From Lysinibacter sp. HNR (GTDB taxonomy: Bacteria; Actinomycetota; Actinomycetes; Actinomycetales; Microbacteriaceae): 64,000 nucleotides of DNA. The position numbers and the translations under genes are program-made. The stretch spans positions 2,232,001-2,296,000 of the forward strand of contig NZ_CP121684.1 in NCBI RefSeq assembly GCF_029760935.1, written 5' to 3'. Shown here one piece after another: positions 17,966 through 27,723 of the stretch. Within the stretch, counting starts at the first letter, position 1. Every line of letters begins with the position of its first letter. The notes under the pieces are model-generated. The model was not told where the DNA came from, ran no database searches, and saw only the letters and a program-made list of their open reading frames with translations.

Positions 17966-18801
17966 CCACAATCATTGAGCTTGATAATCTGATATTCCCG
18001 GAAAAACCCGTGGACAATCACGGATGGTTTTTCAACAACCTGATTGATTGGTACAGCCTATCCTCAGATAAAAACGACCTGGTGGAACGCAAGCGGAGGC
18101 ATGGAGCATTTCGCACATCGAAATCTTTTCGTGCCTCTGCCGCTCCCAGTTTCCAGGCGGGGTATCGGGGTAAGAACGAGGCGGAGCTTTTAGCCGCCAC
18201 CGAGAAGATCACCGGGATCGGGGCTGAGGGTCCGGTAGTGATGCGTGTCACTAACGCCCTCGGAACCACAGAGCGGATCGTCTCGGTACGCGTTGTGGAC
18301 GTGCAAGACCATCACGGGAAGACCTGGAACTATTTTTCGGTCGATTGTCTCGCCCGTGATCCGCGCCGCTACTCTGTGGGTGACGACTGGGTGGCCACTC
18401 GCCCCGCACGGGACGGCACCGGCCTGGTGTGGCCCGCTGTATGGCCTGCACAGTGGCCCGGGGATGGCGGATCAGACGGGCGCATTGTACTCACCAACCG
18501 GGGCACGAAACCCTCTAGTCCCGTTTTTCGGGTGTATGGTGCGGTGACCGCTGCCACTCTGGTTCATGTCGAGTCTCAGAGCCGCGTAGGGCTGGAATTT
18601 CCCATTGACGCGGGGCGATATGTGGAGTTTGATTTCGCGCGACGTACCGCCCATCTGGACGGCGAAGCGGATATCTCCCGGTACCTGACCGATCGCGAAT
18701 GGTGGGAAATCGGCGGTGGAGAAACCGTTTCTATTCAGTTTGAAGTCGAGGGCGGCGCAGGCGATCCCTGGGCAGCAGGCTTAGTCAGGAGCGCATGGTG
18801 A
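17962..18801 (+). CDS. distal tail / minor tail protein (Dit-like)
   Basis: 279 residues starting at the ATGA overlap with the tape measure gene. It contains DWYSLSSDKNDLVERKRRHG near the N-terminus and a C-terminal ligand-binding-like beta domain. Position directly after the tape measure gene and the fold-like pattern fit the distal tail protein that caps the tube and docks the receptor-binding apparatus. Overlaps the following gene by 7 bases. Confidence 0.75.
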   Translation: MTTIIELDNLIFPEKPVDNHGWFFNNLIDWYSLSSDKNDLVERKRRHGAFRTSKSFRASAAPSFQAGYRGKNEAELLAATEKITGIGAEGPVVMRVTNALGTTERIVSVRVVDVQDHHGKTWNYFSVDCLARDPRRYSVGDDWVATRPARDGTGLVWPAVWPAQWPGDGGSDGRIVLTNRGTKPSSPVFRVYGAVTAATLVHVESQSRVGLEFPIDAGRYVEFDFARRTAHLDGEADISRYLTDREWWEIGGGETVSIQFEVEGGAGDPWAAGLVRSAW

Positions 18802-19937
18802 CAACCTGGTACATTTTTGAAACCCTCACGGGCCGTATTCTCGCAGAGTTTGAGCCGGTTACTGGTTCCTGGTCGGCGCGTATTAACGAGCCGGAGACGG
18901 TCGACGTCACAATCGATTTGTCATCGCCGGACGAGGCGGGAAGAGACTGGCGAAATCTCGCGACTCCCTGGAAACACGCGTTAGCGATGGAAGAGTCTGG
19001 CAGGTGGTTTGGAGGGCCGATCCAGCCCCATGATTACGAAGCTGACGAAGCTCGACTCTCGGTCACTGCACGAGGAATTCGATCAATTTTTAAAAAACGT
19101 TATGCACTGCCACCAGCAGCACTCACCCAACCCCTCGTAGGGTCGGATGGTGTGCCGAATGCTGCAATGGACACAAATCTTGCCGGGCTGGACCTAGGGT
19201 CTATCGGCATGCGGATCGTGCAGCAGGCGTGTGAATGGCCCGCATCGAATTTCCCGATAGTATTTCCGCCCGCTCGAAAAGGAACGCGCGTGAGAAACTA
19301 TACGGCCGTGAAATTCCCGAACATCAGTGACACCCTCGATAGCCTTTCTGACGTAATCAACGGCCCAGATTTTTCTTTTGGGTTACGTCGCAAATCGTCC
19401 ACTCATCTCGAGTGGGTTTTTGAATCCGGCACTGAGGAAAATCCCCGCCTGATTTCACCCGAGGTTTTCACCTGGGATATCTCGGCAGAGGACTCGGCAG
19501 GGTCGGCCCCCACCATACTCACCGACCCCACTAACATGGCCTCACTGTCCTGGGCGACCGGAGGGAAAGGCTCGAATGAAGATAACAGCGTTTTAGTGTC
19601 GCGGCAGTACGACCCAGCCCTCATTGACGCAGGGATGCCACTCCTAGAAACTCTAGACACCTCTCGCACAAGCGTATCTGAACAAGAAACGCTCGACGGT
19701 TGGGCCGCTGAACCGCTACGCACAGGCAAGACACCAGCCCAGTTTTGGGCTTTTAAAGCCTCCCTGCTGCTGCCTCCGTTTTTATCGGAGTACCGAATAG
19801 GGGATATGTGCGAGATCGTGCTTCAGGATGATCTTTTTATCCCGGATGGGATCTATCGCCGCCGCATCGTAGAGATGTCTGGAGACGAAGCTGGGGAATG
19901 GGTTACGATCACCTGCGGGGAGGCGTACGATGGCTGA
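18795..19937 (+). CDS. minor tail / baseplate protein (Gp37-like, Tal-type)
   Basis: 380 residues with WYIFETLTGRIL at the start, an RGIRSIFKKRY motif, and a C-terminal YRIGDMCEIVLQDD...GIYRRRIVEM region. This is the layout of the 'Gp37-like' baseplate hub proteins of actinophages, which share the gp27/Tal fold. Follows the Dit-like gene as expected. Confidence 0.7.
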   Translation: MVTTWYIFETLTGRILAEFEPVTGSWSARINEPETVDVTIDLSSPDEAGRDWRNLATPWKHALAMEESGRWFGGPIQPHDYEADEARLSVTARGIRSIFKKRYALPPAALTQPLVGSDGVPNAAMDTNLAGLDLGSIGMRIVQQACEWPASNFPIVFPPARKGTRVRNYTAVKFPNISDTLDSLSDVINGPDFSFGLRRKSSTHLEWVFESGTEENPRLISPEVFTWDISAEDSAGSAPTILTDPTNMASLSWATGGKGSNEDNSVLVSRQYDPALIDAGMPLLETLDTSRTSVSEQETLDGWAAEPLRTGKTPAQFWAFKASLLLPPFLSEYRIGDMCEIVLQDDLFIPDGIYRRRIVEMSGDEAGEWVTITCGEAYDG

Positions 19938-20490
19938 TCCAAGACCACCGAGAGAAGACTACCAATTTTTGGCGGATCAGCTCGCCGGATTGCGACGTGA
20001 AATCGCGTCAGGTCAGGAAGCGGACGGGCAGCAGCTTGCTCAGAGCTTGAAAAAGCTCCGTGAGCAGGTTGCGGCACAGGCCACGGTTATTGAGACGCTG
20101 ACCGCCATCGCCGATTCGAAATACGCTGAATTTACCACCCATGTAGGGGGGTTTGTAGGGTGGGCAGACTCGGTATCTGTTGCTCTGACCTCTCCCACGG
20201 GCCGTATTGAAATCCACTGGGGTGGGGCGCTCAATGGCGGGGAAGGCTATTTTTGCTACAGCGTGAGAGGTGACCGGTCGGGCACGATTGTCTCACGTGA
20301 GAGTCTCCTACAAAACCCCGCGCGGCGTGTAGCGGTGACAGGTGGCGCGAGCTTTGCGCCGTCAGGGTCGGCAGCGGCGATAGTGGATGTTCCACGGGGT
20401 GAGTCTCTCACTGTCCAGCTACATTTGTGCTCAAGTCTTAGCTTTACAACATTTTTTGGCGGCTGGGTTTTAGCCCGTGTCGCACCCTAA
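19930..20490 (+). CDS. minor tail protein with coiled coil and C-terminal beta domain
   Basis: 186 residues. Residues about 10-65 form a charged coiled coil (DQLAGLRREI..., LKKLREQVAA). The rest is a beta-rich domain with a Gly/Trp pattern (FVGWADSVSVAL, IEIHWGGALNGGEGYFC), suggesting a trimeric tail-tip or receptor-binding protein. Overlaps the upstream gene by 8 bases. Confidence 0.65.
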   Translation: MADPRPPREDYQFLADQLAGLRREIASGQEADGQQLAQSLKKLREQVAAQATVIETLTAIADSKYAEFTTHVGGFVGWADSVSVALTSPTGRIEIHWGGALNGGEGYFCYSVRGDRSGTIVSRESLLQNPARRVAVTGGASFAPSGSAAAIVDVPRGESLTVQLHLCSSLSFTTFFGGWVLARVAP

Positions 20491-20504
20491 TGAGGAGGTA
20501 AAAA

Positions 20505-21500
20505 TTGGTAATTAGGAATTCTTTTCCGACGGGACTCCCCACCGGATTACCGGTGCTGGATACCCGGCAGGCTCTCGCTGGTCTGATCGCGCGAGACACA
20601 CAGGGCAGAGTCCGTGCCGGGGTGCTCCCGGTGCACCTCAATGCCTTGGTAACGGGGCGATCGACGATGGCCTACAGTGTCGCTGATATGACCCTAGTGA
20701 CCTCCCGTGTTGCGGGCGGGTCGGAGCTATGGCGGGTAGACGGCACCGAAGTTGTCACTACAACCGCAGCCCCGACCGCAAACGCGCGGCTGGATGTTAT
20801 CTATGCCCGCGCAAGGTTTTCGTCCAGTGCCGATACGTCAAACGCCCCGGAATTGGGGGTAGCACAGGGCACGGTTGCACCGATAAATTCCCTAGTAAAA
20901 CCTGCGATCCCACCGGGTGCGGTAGAACTGGCGATGGCTCAGGTGTCAGCAGGGGCTACCTCGACACAGGGTACAGGTGTCGTGATCACTCAAAGCGCTC
21001 CGTATACATCTACGGCGGGTGGCGTAGTGATTGTGCGTACAGCTATGGAACTAGCGGCGTGGTCACCCCCGGAGGGGTCGCTAGCGTACTGTATCGCTGA
21101 TACGAGCACCTATCGGCGCGCATCTGGGGTATGGAACCCAGTATTTCATGAGCGCGAGATCACGATCACGCCCCACGCCTACTACAACCTCCACGAGGGG
21201 GTATACCGGGCATCTGCCTACACAGACGGGCCACGCGTGTACCTGGAAGGTTTGGTACGAAACTCAATTGTTCTCACCGTAAATGCTGGTGCGCGGTATG
21301 CGCTCGCTACGATCCCAGCGGCTGATGCTCCCGCAAGAACCTTGCGATTTGGCACATCATCCCGAGAAACCGCGTTCGCTATGATCGAGGTGACTACCAC
21401 AGGCGAGATTTCATACTGGCTTGAGACGGGATTTACAACAGCCTCAGTAGGGGTTTTTCACATCAGTCTATCCGGCATTAGTTGGAGACGAAAGCGATAG
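20505..21500 (+). CDS. tail fibre-like protein (TTG start)
   Basis: 331 residues. The start is TTG at 20505, seven bases after a strong GAGGAGGT; no ATG is as well placed. The N-terminal half resembles minor tail proteins of actinophages (LPVLDTRQALAGLIARDTQG, VLPVHLNALVTG). The C-terminal half (about 230-331) is beta-rich with no match recognised, and is the likely host-binding tip. Last gene of the tail operon. Confidence 0.7.
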   Translation: MVIRNSFPTGLPTGLPVLDTRQALAGLIARDTQGRVRAGVLPVHLNALVTGRSTMAYSVADMTLVTSRVAGGSELWRVDGTEVVTTTAAPTANARLDVIYARARFSSSADTSNAPELGVAQGTVAPINSLVKPAIPPGAVELAMAQVSAGATSTQGTGVVITQSAPYTSTAGGVVIVRTAMELAAWSPPEGSLAYCIADTSTYRRASGVWNPVFHEREITITPHAYYNLHEGVYRASAYTDGPRVYLEGLVRNSIVLTVNAGARYALATIPAADAPARTLRFGTSSRETAFAMIEVTTTGEISYWLETGFTTASVGVFHISLSGISWRRKR

Positions 21501-21889
21501 TAATCTAAATAATATTATCTAGCGCAATCTATAAAACTGTGACATAGGCAAACGCTCGGAGCCGCAGAGGCACAAAGCCCACCACGCTTATACTTCACGT
21601 CGCGTGCCTGATTCTGCCAGTCTACACTCGTTCTTAATAACCCGGCGGACGGGGTGTGCTCACACTTCATTTTGACGGTGACGCACGGCCTGAGTGAGGT
21701 GTCTGAGTGGGGTCAGGTGACTCTCTGGCAGCAGGTCGGAGAACCCCAAAATCTTGAGTACAGGATGATTATTTGGGCGATGACCCCCACGACGGTAACA
21801 GCGTGACTTTATCGCACAGGCGCTACAGGATATCGCAGAAACCACCCGCTAAATTTTTATCTCTTAATCGGCAAAAGAATGGAAATATT
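21501..21889. other. gap between tail and lysis modules
   Basis: About 390 bases with no supported gene. No strong hairpin or promoter stands out. A promoter for the lysis genes is expected here. Confidence 0.35.
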
Positions 21890-22606
21890 ATGGTTTTTTC
21901 GCATCTCGCTACACGAACCGCACCCTCGCAGAAACATAGTACTCGCACAAAATCCATATCACGGATGATTGTACATCACACGGCGGGCGGCACAAACGAG
22001 GGCAACATCGCACTACTATCCACGGACGCGCGCCAGGTGTCCGCAAATTACTGTTTACTCACCACGGGCCAACTCGTTGGTATCGTACCCGAGGAGCGCA
22101 GAGCCTGGACGAGCGGATCGGATGCCGCCGATTCACCGTCAATCACCATCGAGACGGTCAACACGGGCGGGGAAGCCGCTGGGTGGCCGGTATCAGACGT
22201 GCAGATCGAGATGTTGGCGCACCTCGCAGCAGACCTCTCTACCCGCTACCAGTGGGGGCCACTGGATCGAAACCGCATTATCGGGCACCGCCAAGTGGCA
22301 GCGACAGCATGCCCGGGACCGTATCTATATCCGCGTTTAGAGCAGATTGTGACACGAGCAAATTACATTTTACACAACACTGGCACAACGCCAGCTATAC
22401 CGGGAATAGGAGACAGAGAAATGATACGAATTCAGTCACCAGGCCGCGGCTTCGCGATTATCGGCGCAGGCTATGTCCGACAGCTCACCACACAGGAGGA
22501 GGTCGAGAACGCCGAGGCGCTTGTAACACGGAGACTAGTAGGCAGCGATCGCGAGTTTGACCTCTGGGTTAGCATAGCGAACGGCGGCAAGAGTGCGGCC
22601 TCATAG
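21890..22606 (+). CDS. phage endolysin: N-acetylmuramoyl-L-alanine amidase (amidase_2)
   Basis: 238 residues from ATG 21890. It contains MIVHHTAGG (zinc His) near residue 30, an SITIETVN motif, and HRQVAATACPG (zinc His and Cys) near residue 140, typical of the amidase_2/PGRP fold. The C-terminal ~70 residues after GDREMIRIQSPGRG form a small domain of unknown fold, perhaps wall-binding. Cleaves the stem peptide from muramic acid. Followed by holin-like genes. Confidence 0.9.
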   Translation: MVFSHLATRTAPSQKHSTRTKSISRMIVHHTAGGTNEGNIALLSTDARQVSANYCLLTTGQLVGIVPEERRAWTSGSDAADSPSITIETVNTGGEAAGWPVSDVQIEMLAHLAADLSTRYQWGPLDRNRIIGHRQVAATACPGPYLYPRLEQIVTRANYILHNTGTTPAIPGIGDREMIRIQSPGRGFAIIGAGYVRQLTTQEEVENAEALVTRRLVGSDREFDLWVSIANGGKSAAS

Positions 22607-22617
22607 GGGAAGGTCTG

Positions 22618-22971
22618 ATGGTTGATTCTCAGTCTGGTTTTGGTCACGTCGTCACGCTCGGAGATATCTACCAACAAGGCCAGCAAACCGAGCGTCGCCT
22701 CGATCGTCTAGAGGCTGCGGTCGAGGCTCTAGCACGGGTCGATGAGCGAATGGATGCCCATAGTGCACGCATCCGCATATTGGAAACCCGCATCACCGAG
22801 CAGGCTCGTGACACCGAGGATATCGGGCACCTGCGCCAAGCCCTGACGGATCAGGCCGAGGAAACCCGCCGCCTCTCCGTCCTCGTACACCGCATGGCCT
22901 GGATGCCTGTAGCAGGCATGGCCATAATCACCTCCGTAGGCGGCGTGGTCATCACACGCGTACTCGGCTAA
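22618..22971 (+). CDS. coiled-coil protein with C-terminal membrane anchor (lysis cassette)
   Basis: 117 residues. A long heptad-rich coiled coil (about 15-90) is followed by one transmembrane segment (WMPVAGMAIITSVGGVVITR). This XhlA-like layout occurs next to holins and endolysins and may help membrane disruption. Preceded by GGGAAGG. Confidence 0.7.
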   Translation: MVDSQSGFGHVVTLGDIYQQGQQTERRLDRLEAAVEALARVDERMDAHSARIRILETRITEQARDTEDIGHLRQALTDQAEETRRLSVLVHRMAWMPVAGMAIITSVGGVVITRVLG

Positions 22972-22988
22972 CAATGAGGAAGAAAAAT

Positions 22989-23174
22989 ATGTGGATCAAG
23001 TCAGAAGCAACCCGCCTTTGGATATACGGCATCACCGCTGCACTCCTACCGCTTCTCATCGCAATCGGTGTGTTAACAGCCGAGCACGGGGGACTGTGGC
23101 TCAACCTCGTCGCCGCCGTGCTTGGTACAGGGGCGCCAGCACTCGCAGGAGCAAACACGCCGCGTGGGAAATGA
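22989..23174 (+). CDS. holin-like small membrane protein
   Basis: 61 residues with two transmembrane segments (LWIYGITAALLPLLIAIGVL and LWLNLVAAVLGTGAPALAG). I chose ATG 22989 because GAGGAAG lies just upstream; an earlier ATG at 22974 overlaps that site. Position after the amidase and a charged C-terminus fit a holin that makes the membrane permeable at lysis. Confidence 0.75.
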   Translation: MWIKSEATRLWIYGITAALLPLLIAIGVLTAEHGGLWLNLVAAVLGTGAPALAGANTPRGK

Positions 23175-23286
23175 TCACTGCTCCTAATTGGAGTGCGTTT
23201 GCCCTGTCTCGCGCTGAGGCATGGCAGTGCACCTAGTAGTAGCGAAGGCCAACACAACCATCCCTTCAATTGGAGCTATCTCAAAT

Positions 23287-23711
23287 GTCACTTACATCTA
23301 TATATCCGTTTCCTCAGTCCCGTATTACTTCCTGTTACGGACCACGTCCCCTCAACCACGGCAGTGGCTGGAAGCAATTTCCATCAGGGTATCGACTTCT
23401 CGGCCACACGGGGTGAAGCTGTTCCGGCTGTAGTCGAGGGTAAGGTTTCTTATGCCGGTCGCGATGCCATCAGCGGTGCACTATATGTCCGCATCTATCA
23501 TGGAATCAATTTGCAGACATACTATTTCCATCTAGCTAGTCTCACTGTGCGTGTTGGCCAGCACGTTACGACCGGTCAAACGCTTGGCGGTGCGGGTACT
23601 ACTGGTTGGTCAACTGGCGTGCATCTGCACCTTGAAGTGCGCCTTTCCGGACGCCACGTTGATCCAACCCCATATCTCTCTACGACCACGCATCAACCCA
23701 ACCGTCCCTAA
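23287..23711 (+). pseudogene. M23 peptidase lysin, frameshifted
   Basis: From ATG 23287 (GGAG upstream) the first frame reads MSLTSIYPFPQSRITSCYGPRP, the expected start of an M23 domain. It then loses similarity and stops near 23417. The rest of the domain is in the -1 frame: HQGIDFSATRGEAVPAVVEG, and HLHLEVRLSGRHVDP with the second zinc motif. One indel between about 23350 and 23385 splits the gene. A second wall hydrolase beside the amidase; now inactive unless the shift is an assembly error or programmed. Confidence 0.7.
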
Positions 23712-23726
23712 TAGGAAGATGACAAA

Positions 23727-23915
23727 ATGATACGCATACAGAAAATCGCCGATCCCAGTAAAACTGATCAATATTGGATTTTTGGCCCGCGCGGTCGAGT
23801 TCATATCACGACCGCTGCCGACCTTGCTCTCGTAAACCGGTTCATTGCGAATGATCGGCTGCTCTTGCAGGAGTACGACATTGTGATCAACCATTACATC
23901 TCACAGGTTTCGTAA
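23727..23915 (+). CDS. small phage-end hypothetical protein
   Basis: 62 residues, with AGGAAG upstream. Contains QYWIFGPRGRVHITTAADLA, then a C-terminal hydrophobic part. Similar short proteins sit at the end of lysis modules in actinophages. Function not recognised. Confidence 0.5.
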   Translation: MIRIQKIADPSKTDQYWIFGPRGRVHITTAADLALVNRFIANDRLLLQEYDIVINHYISQVS

Positions 23916-24238
23916 AGGTTAGTTCCTATAGAAGATTAACCATGCAGACGGGTTGCTTTGTCCACATTTTCCCGCAAGATTGCAAAAACCAGCCCTAGAC
24001 AACCTGTGCTCACTTGAAGCAAATAATGCATAAGCCCCTGGAATCTCGGTAAATACCCGAGATTCCAGGGGCTTTTTGGCGAGTACGGCGGGCTCAAACC
24101 CATTTTCTCACTCATAATCCAGACTGCCTGAGAGGCCTTTTAACCTTGTACATTTGATAGTTCTCGGGGTTTACTCGGGCCTCGGTAGCTAGACTGTTGG
24201 AGGCCGCATCTATCCGCAACACGAAATGAGATAACTAC
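23916..24238. other. right flank of the prophage remnant
   Basis: About 320 bases without a gene, apart from the terminator at 24032-24078. I found no copy of the tRNA-Phe 3' end here, so attR is not visible. The dedA promoter must be within it. Confidence 0.4.
24032..24078 (+). terminator. rho-independent terminator
   Basis: An 18-bp perfect inverted repeat (24032-24049 / 24057-24074) followed by TTTTT closes the prophage lysis operon. Confidence 0.85.
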
Positions 24239-24943
24239 GTGCTTCCCTTCCTCTTCGGAATCGATTGGCTCGACCCCGACTGGCTTATTCACTGGCTTGG
24301 ACCCTTCGTTCTCATCGGAGTTTGCGCCATCGTCTTCCTTGAGACGGCAGTACTTGTCCTCTCTTTTCTTCCCGGCGACTCGCTCCTCTTCACGGTGGGT
24401 CTCCTCACCGCCACAGGTTTTATCCAATACCCCATATGGGTCACCGCACCCGCGATCTTTATCGCGGCTTTCCTTGGTGACCAGGTAGCGTACACTCTCG
24501 GGCGCAAAATCGGCCCCTCCATCTTTAACCGCGAGAAAAGTCGCTTTTTCAATCCCGAAAATGTTGCTCGAACCCACGCCTTTTTTGACAAATACGGGGG
24601 CAAAGCAATCATTATTGCCCGGTTCCTGCCCGTCTTCCGCGCGTTCGTTCCAGCGGCCGCCGGCGTGGGGAAAATGCCGCGTCGACGCTTCGCCCTGTTT
24701 AACGTTATCGGCGCCCTTCTCTGGGGTGTCGGCGTCACACTACTGGGATATTTCCTGGGCCAGGTTGAGTTTGTCGCAAACTATGCGGAATACTTCATTA
24801 TCGGCATTGTCCTCATCTCGGGCATTCCACTGCTTGTCGAGATTTCTAAGGCCTTTCTCCGCAGTCGAGCAAAGGGCAAAGAGCCTGTGACGAACGTGGG
24901 GGTCGAGTCTTCGGACCCGACAAAGACCGATATCCACTCCTGA
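24239..24943 (+). CDS. DedA family membrane protein
   Basis: 234 residues, GTG start. Several transmembrane segments, with the family motifs FLETAVLVLSFLPGDSLLF and RFLPVFRAFVPAAAGVGKM (the conserved F/RxxP-R...G segment) intact. DedA proteins are implicated in recycling undecaprenyl-phosphate and in membrane homeostasis. The C-terminus is charged and cytoplasmic. Convergent with the CDF transporter. Confidence 0.9.
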   Translation: MLPFLFGIDWLDPDWLIHWLGPFVLIGVCAIVFLETAVLVLSFLPGDSLLFTVGLLTATGFIQYPIWVTAPAIFIAAFLGDQVAYTLGRKIGPSIFNREKSRFFNPENVARTHAFFDKYGGKAIIIARFLPVFRAFVPAAAGVGKMPRRRFALFNVIGALLWGVGVTLLGYFLGQVEFVANYAEYFIIGIVLISGIPLLVEISKAFLRSRAKGKEPVTNVGVESSDPTKTDIHS

Positions 24944-25089
24944 TCACCGTTAGACCCTATCCCGACGCGTGACGGTGCCGGGGTTCGGAACGAACACCCC
25001 GATGCGCACTGTTCATCCGCCCAGGCCCTGAACGAGTGTCCCTTCGCACACCGTTGGTTCGCTCGGTCTCGGGCGGGACACTAACATCC

Positions 25090-26004
25090 CTACGCGTGCA
25101 GTTGATCCTCGTGGCTCGCGTGGGAGTTCGGTTCAAGCTGGAACGTCGAGTGCGCAACGTCAAAATGGTCTGACAGACACCTATCAAGAGTATCTAAAAG
25201 ACCCCCGGCCCGACCCTCTTCCAGAATATGAGGCTCCACAACAATATGAGCGGTAAAAACAGGCAGTCCCGATGTAATTGACCACACGTGGACATCGTGC
25301 ACGTCAACAACCCCGGGAACCTCCAGTACGTGTTTTCTGATCTCGGCCACGCTCGTATCCTGTGGCGCAGATTCAGAGAGTACCCTAAACACGTCTCGCA
25401 GCAGCAAATACGCTCGCGGAGCGATCATGGCCGCAATCACAAACGACGCGATTGTGTCAGCCAGGGGGAAACCTGTCACAAGGATCACAAGACCCGCAAT
25501 AACAACCGCGACAGAACCCAACAGATCGCCCATAACCTCCAGGTAAGCCCCGCGCATATTGATCGTCTGCTTTGCTGCGGGCCGGAGGATTCGCAGCGAA
25601 ATAAAGTTTGCAAGTAAACCAATTGTTGCCACGACCAACATCAAGACGCTCTGAATCTCGACCTCGCTGGGTGTGATGAGCCGCCTTATCCCCTCAATGG
25701 TGATGGTGACGGCGATCACCATCAGAATAACGCTGTTGATCAAGGCTCCAAAAACCTCAAACCGTCTAAACCCGAAGGTGTGCCGATCGCTGGCTGGACG
25801 CGCCGCGATAATCGATGCAACTAGCGCCACACACAAGCCCATCAGATCTGAGAACATATGACCCGAATCCGCTAACAGGGCGAGCGATCCACTGAAGATC
25901 GCACCCACTACCTGAGTGATCATAACTGTACTCGTTATACAGATAACAATAATGAGTTTCTTGCGTCCCGCTTGAGCTGCTGAGTGTGAGTGATCATGTC
26001 CCAT
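25090..26004 (-). CDS. cation diffusion facilitator (Zn2+/Cd2+/Co2+ exporter)
   Basis: 304 residues from the MGHDHSHS start; an upstream in-frame ATG adds only 7 residues. A His-rich N-terminus precedes six transmembrane segments. The metal sites LADSGHMFSD (TM2) and GDLLGSVAVV (TM5; here EVMGDLLGSV) are present. A cytoplasmic ferredoxin-like domain has VHDVHVWSI, and the C-terminus has another His cluster. CzcD/ZitB type. Confidence 0.92.
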   Translation of the reverse strand: MGHDHSHSAAQAGRKKLIIVICITSTVMITQVVGAIFSGSLALLADSGHMFSDLMGLCVALVASIIAARPASDRHTFGFRRFEVFGALINSVILMVIAVTITIEGIRRLITPSEVEIQSVLMLVVATIGLLANFISLRILRPAAKQTINMRGAYLEVMGDLLGSVAVVIAGLVILVTGFPLADTIASFVIAAMIAPRAYLLLRDVFRVLSESAPQDTSVAEIRKHVLEVPGVVDVHDVHVWSITSGLPVFTAHIVVEPHILEEGRAGGLLDTLDRCLSDHFDVAHSTFQLEPNSHASHEDQLHA

Positions 26005-26294
26005 AACACTCGACAATACGCACATTTTTTTCGCAAATCCAGCGATTTTCCCTATAACAAATGATGGCGGTTATCACTTAGTTTCTTGAGAGGTCGCCCC
26101 AATAGATGGCTCCTACTAGCGCAACCTCTAAGCTCAGCTTTGTCCGTCTCAACAACAAAGACGCACGAAGATAGGTGAAAGTATTGAGAGCAAACAGCCA
26201 AAGCTACATCCGGGGATCAACCCAAAGTTCTGCGGTAGAAAAATTACAAGAGAATTCCCGCTGAAAACGCTTAAGAGAGTGGTACCAGAGAGCG

Positions 26295-26897
26295 TTACTC
26301 TTCGAGGCGGGCAATCAATCCGGGAACCAGAGTACGAAAAGCTCGCGCGCGATGTGAGGTCAGGTTTTTCTCCCCGGAACTGAGCCCGGCCGACGAGCGT
26401 TCCTCCCCCTCGGGCGCAAAGATCGGATCGTAGCCAAACCCGTTCTCACCGTCGGGCTCGGTCAATACTCGACCCGGCCACACACCCAGTTCGGCGTGTT
26501 CGCTACCATCGGGGAGAACATATGCTGCCGCACACACAAATTGGGCCGCCCGATGTGCCGGTGCAACATCTTTGAGCTGCCACAGGAGCAGCTCAAGATT
26601 TTGCCTATCGTCCCGGGCGGGGCCACCCCAGCGCGCAGAAAAGATGCCCGGTGATCCGCCAAGAATATCCACCGCGATACCCGAGTCATCGGCCAGTGCC
26701 GGCAGCCCGGTGTGGGCAGCCGCGGCTCGAGCCTTGATCAAGGCGTTCTCGGCGAACGTGGTTCCATCTTCAACCGGCGCAGGACCGTCGTAGCCGATTA
26801 ACTGGTGAACGCCAAGCTCCGAGCCAATAATCGCGCGCAATTCTTGGAGCTTATGGGAGTTATGACTCGCCAAAACGATCCGGGCCACGAGCGTCAC
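26295..26897 (-). CDS. rdgB: dITP/XTP pyrophosphatase (RdgB/HAM1)
   Basis: 200 residues. Removes non-canonical purine nucleotides (dITP, XTP). Family motifs: [12 protein letters not shown] at the N-terminus, [13 protein letters not shown] with the catalytic Asp in the middle, and [11 protein letters not shown] toward the C-terminus. Overlaps rph as ATGA; rph-rdgB is a widespread gene pair. Confidence 0.95.
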   Translation of the reverse strand: MTLVARIVLASHNSHKLQELRAIIGSELGVHQLIGYDGPAPVEDGTTFAENALIKARAAAAHTGLPALADDSGIAVDILGGSPGIFSARWGGPARDDRQNLELLLWQLKDVAPAHRAAQFVCAAAYVLPDGSEHAELGVWPGRVLTEPDGENGFGYDPIFAPEGEERSSAGLSSGEKNLTSHRARAFRTLVPGLIARLEE

Positions 26898-27667
26898 GCC
26901 CCGTCCAGTCGACCCACAGCCAGCGCAGTCGCCTGCACGACACTCAGCTCAGACGCACCGGTAACCGCCAGGTCAAGAAGAGCATCCAACTCTTGGCGAT
27001 CAAACGGTGCCCCCTCTGCCGTTCCCTGCACCTCAATAAAACGGCCCTGACCCGTGACAACAACGTTCATGTCCGTCTCAGCCCGAGAGTCTTCCCTGTA
27101 CTCAAGATCAAGCCGAGGTTCGCCATCCACGATTCCCACAGACACCGCCGCAACGCTGTCTGCCAGGGGGACCGCTTTTTTCCCGATGAATCCTTTGCCG
27201 CGTGCCCACTCAATCGCATCAAACATTGCAACGTAGGCTCCCGTAATAGCGGCGGTTCGTGTTCCCCCGTCTGCCTGAAGCACATCACAGTCAATCACGA
27301 TAGTGTTCTCTCCCAGCGCCTTCATATCAACCACCGCGCGCAAACTGCGCCCGATGAGGCGTGAAATCTCGTGGGTGCGACCACCTATTTTTCCCTTAAC
27401 TGATTCGCGAGCCATGCGTTCGTTTGTGGAGCGAGGTAGCATGGAGTACTCTGCCGTGACCCAACCTTTGCCCTCGCCCATCATCCATCGCGGAACCCCG
27501 TTAGTAAAGGATGCCGTACACAGAACGCGGGTACGCCCGAAAGAGATGAGCGCGGAGCCCTCAGCCTGTTCACTCCATCCTCGCTCAATGGTCACTGCAC
27601 GCAATTGAGATGCGGTGCGTCCGTCTGGACGGGTACCGTGGCGAGGCGTACTGGCGTTTTTGGTCAT
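26894..27667 (-). CDS. rph: ribonuclease PH
   Basis: Phosphorolytic 3' exoribonuclease that trims tRNA 3' ends. About 257 residues from the MTKNAST start, preceded by GAGAGAAAG. Motifs: [11 protein letters not shown] near the N-terminus, RSLRAVVD, and [20 protein letters not shown], which includes the phosphate-binding region. Coupled to rdgB; downstream of murI. Confidence 0.96.
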   Translation of the reverse strand: MTKNASTPRHGTRPDGRTASQLRAVTIERGWSEQAEGSALISFGRTRVLCTASFTNGVPRWMMGEGKGWVTAEYSMLPRSTNERMARESVKGKIGGRTHEISRLIGRSLRAVVDMKALGENTIVIDCDVLQADGGTRTAAITGAYVAMFDAIEWARGKGFIGKKAVPLADSVAAVSVGIVDGEPRLDLEYREDSRAETDMNVVVTGQGRFIEVQGTAEGAPFDRQELDALLDLAVTGASELSVVQATALAVGRLDGA

Positions 27668-27723
27668 GAAGCTTCTTTCTCTCAAAGGTTTCTTGTGTGA
27701 TTATGGATCATCTTGGCGCTACA

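Noticed and set aside
24957..25187. Minus-strand frame with repeated Arg/Thr-rich motifs
   Set aside because: It overlaps the end of the CDF transporter gene in another frame. Its repeats come from short GC-rich direct repeats in the convergent intergenic region, not from a protein family.
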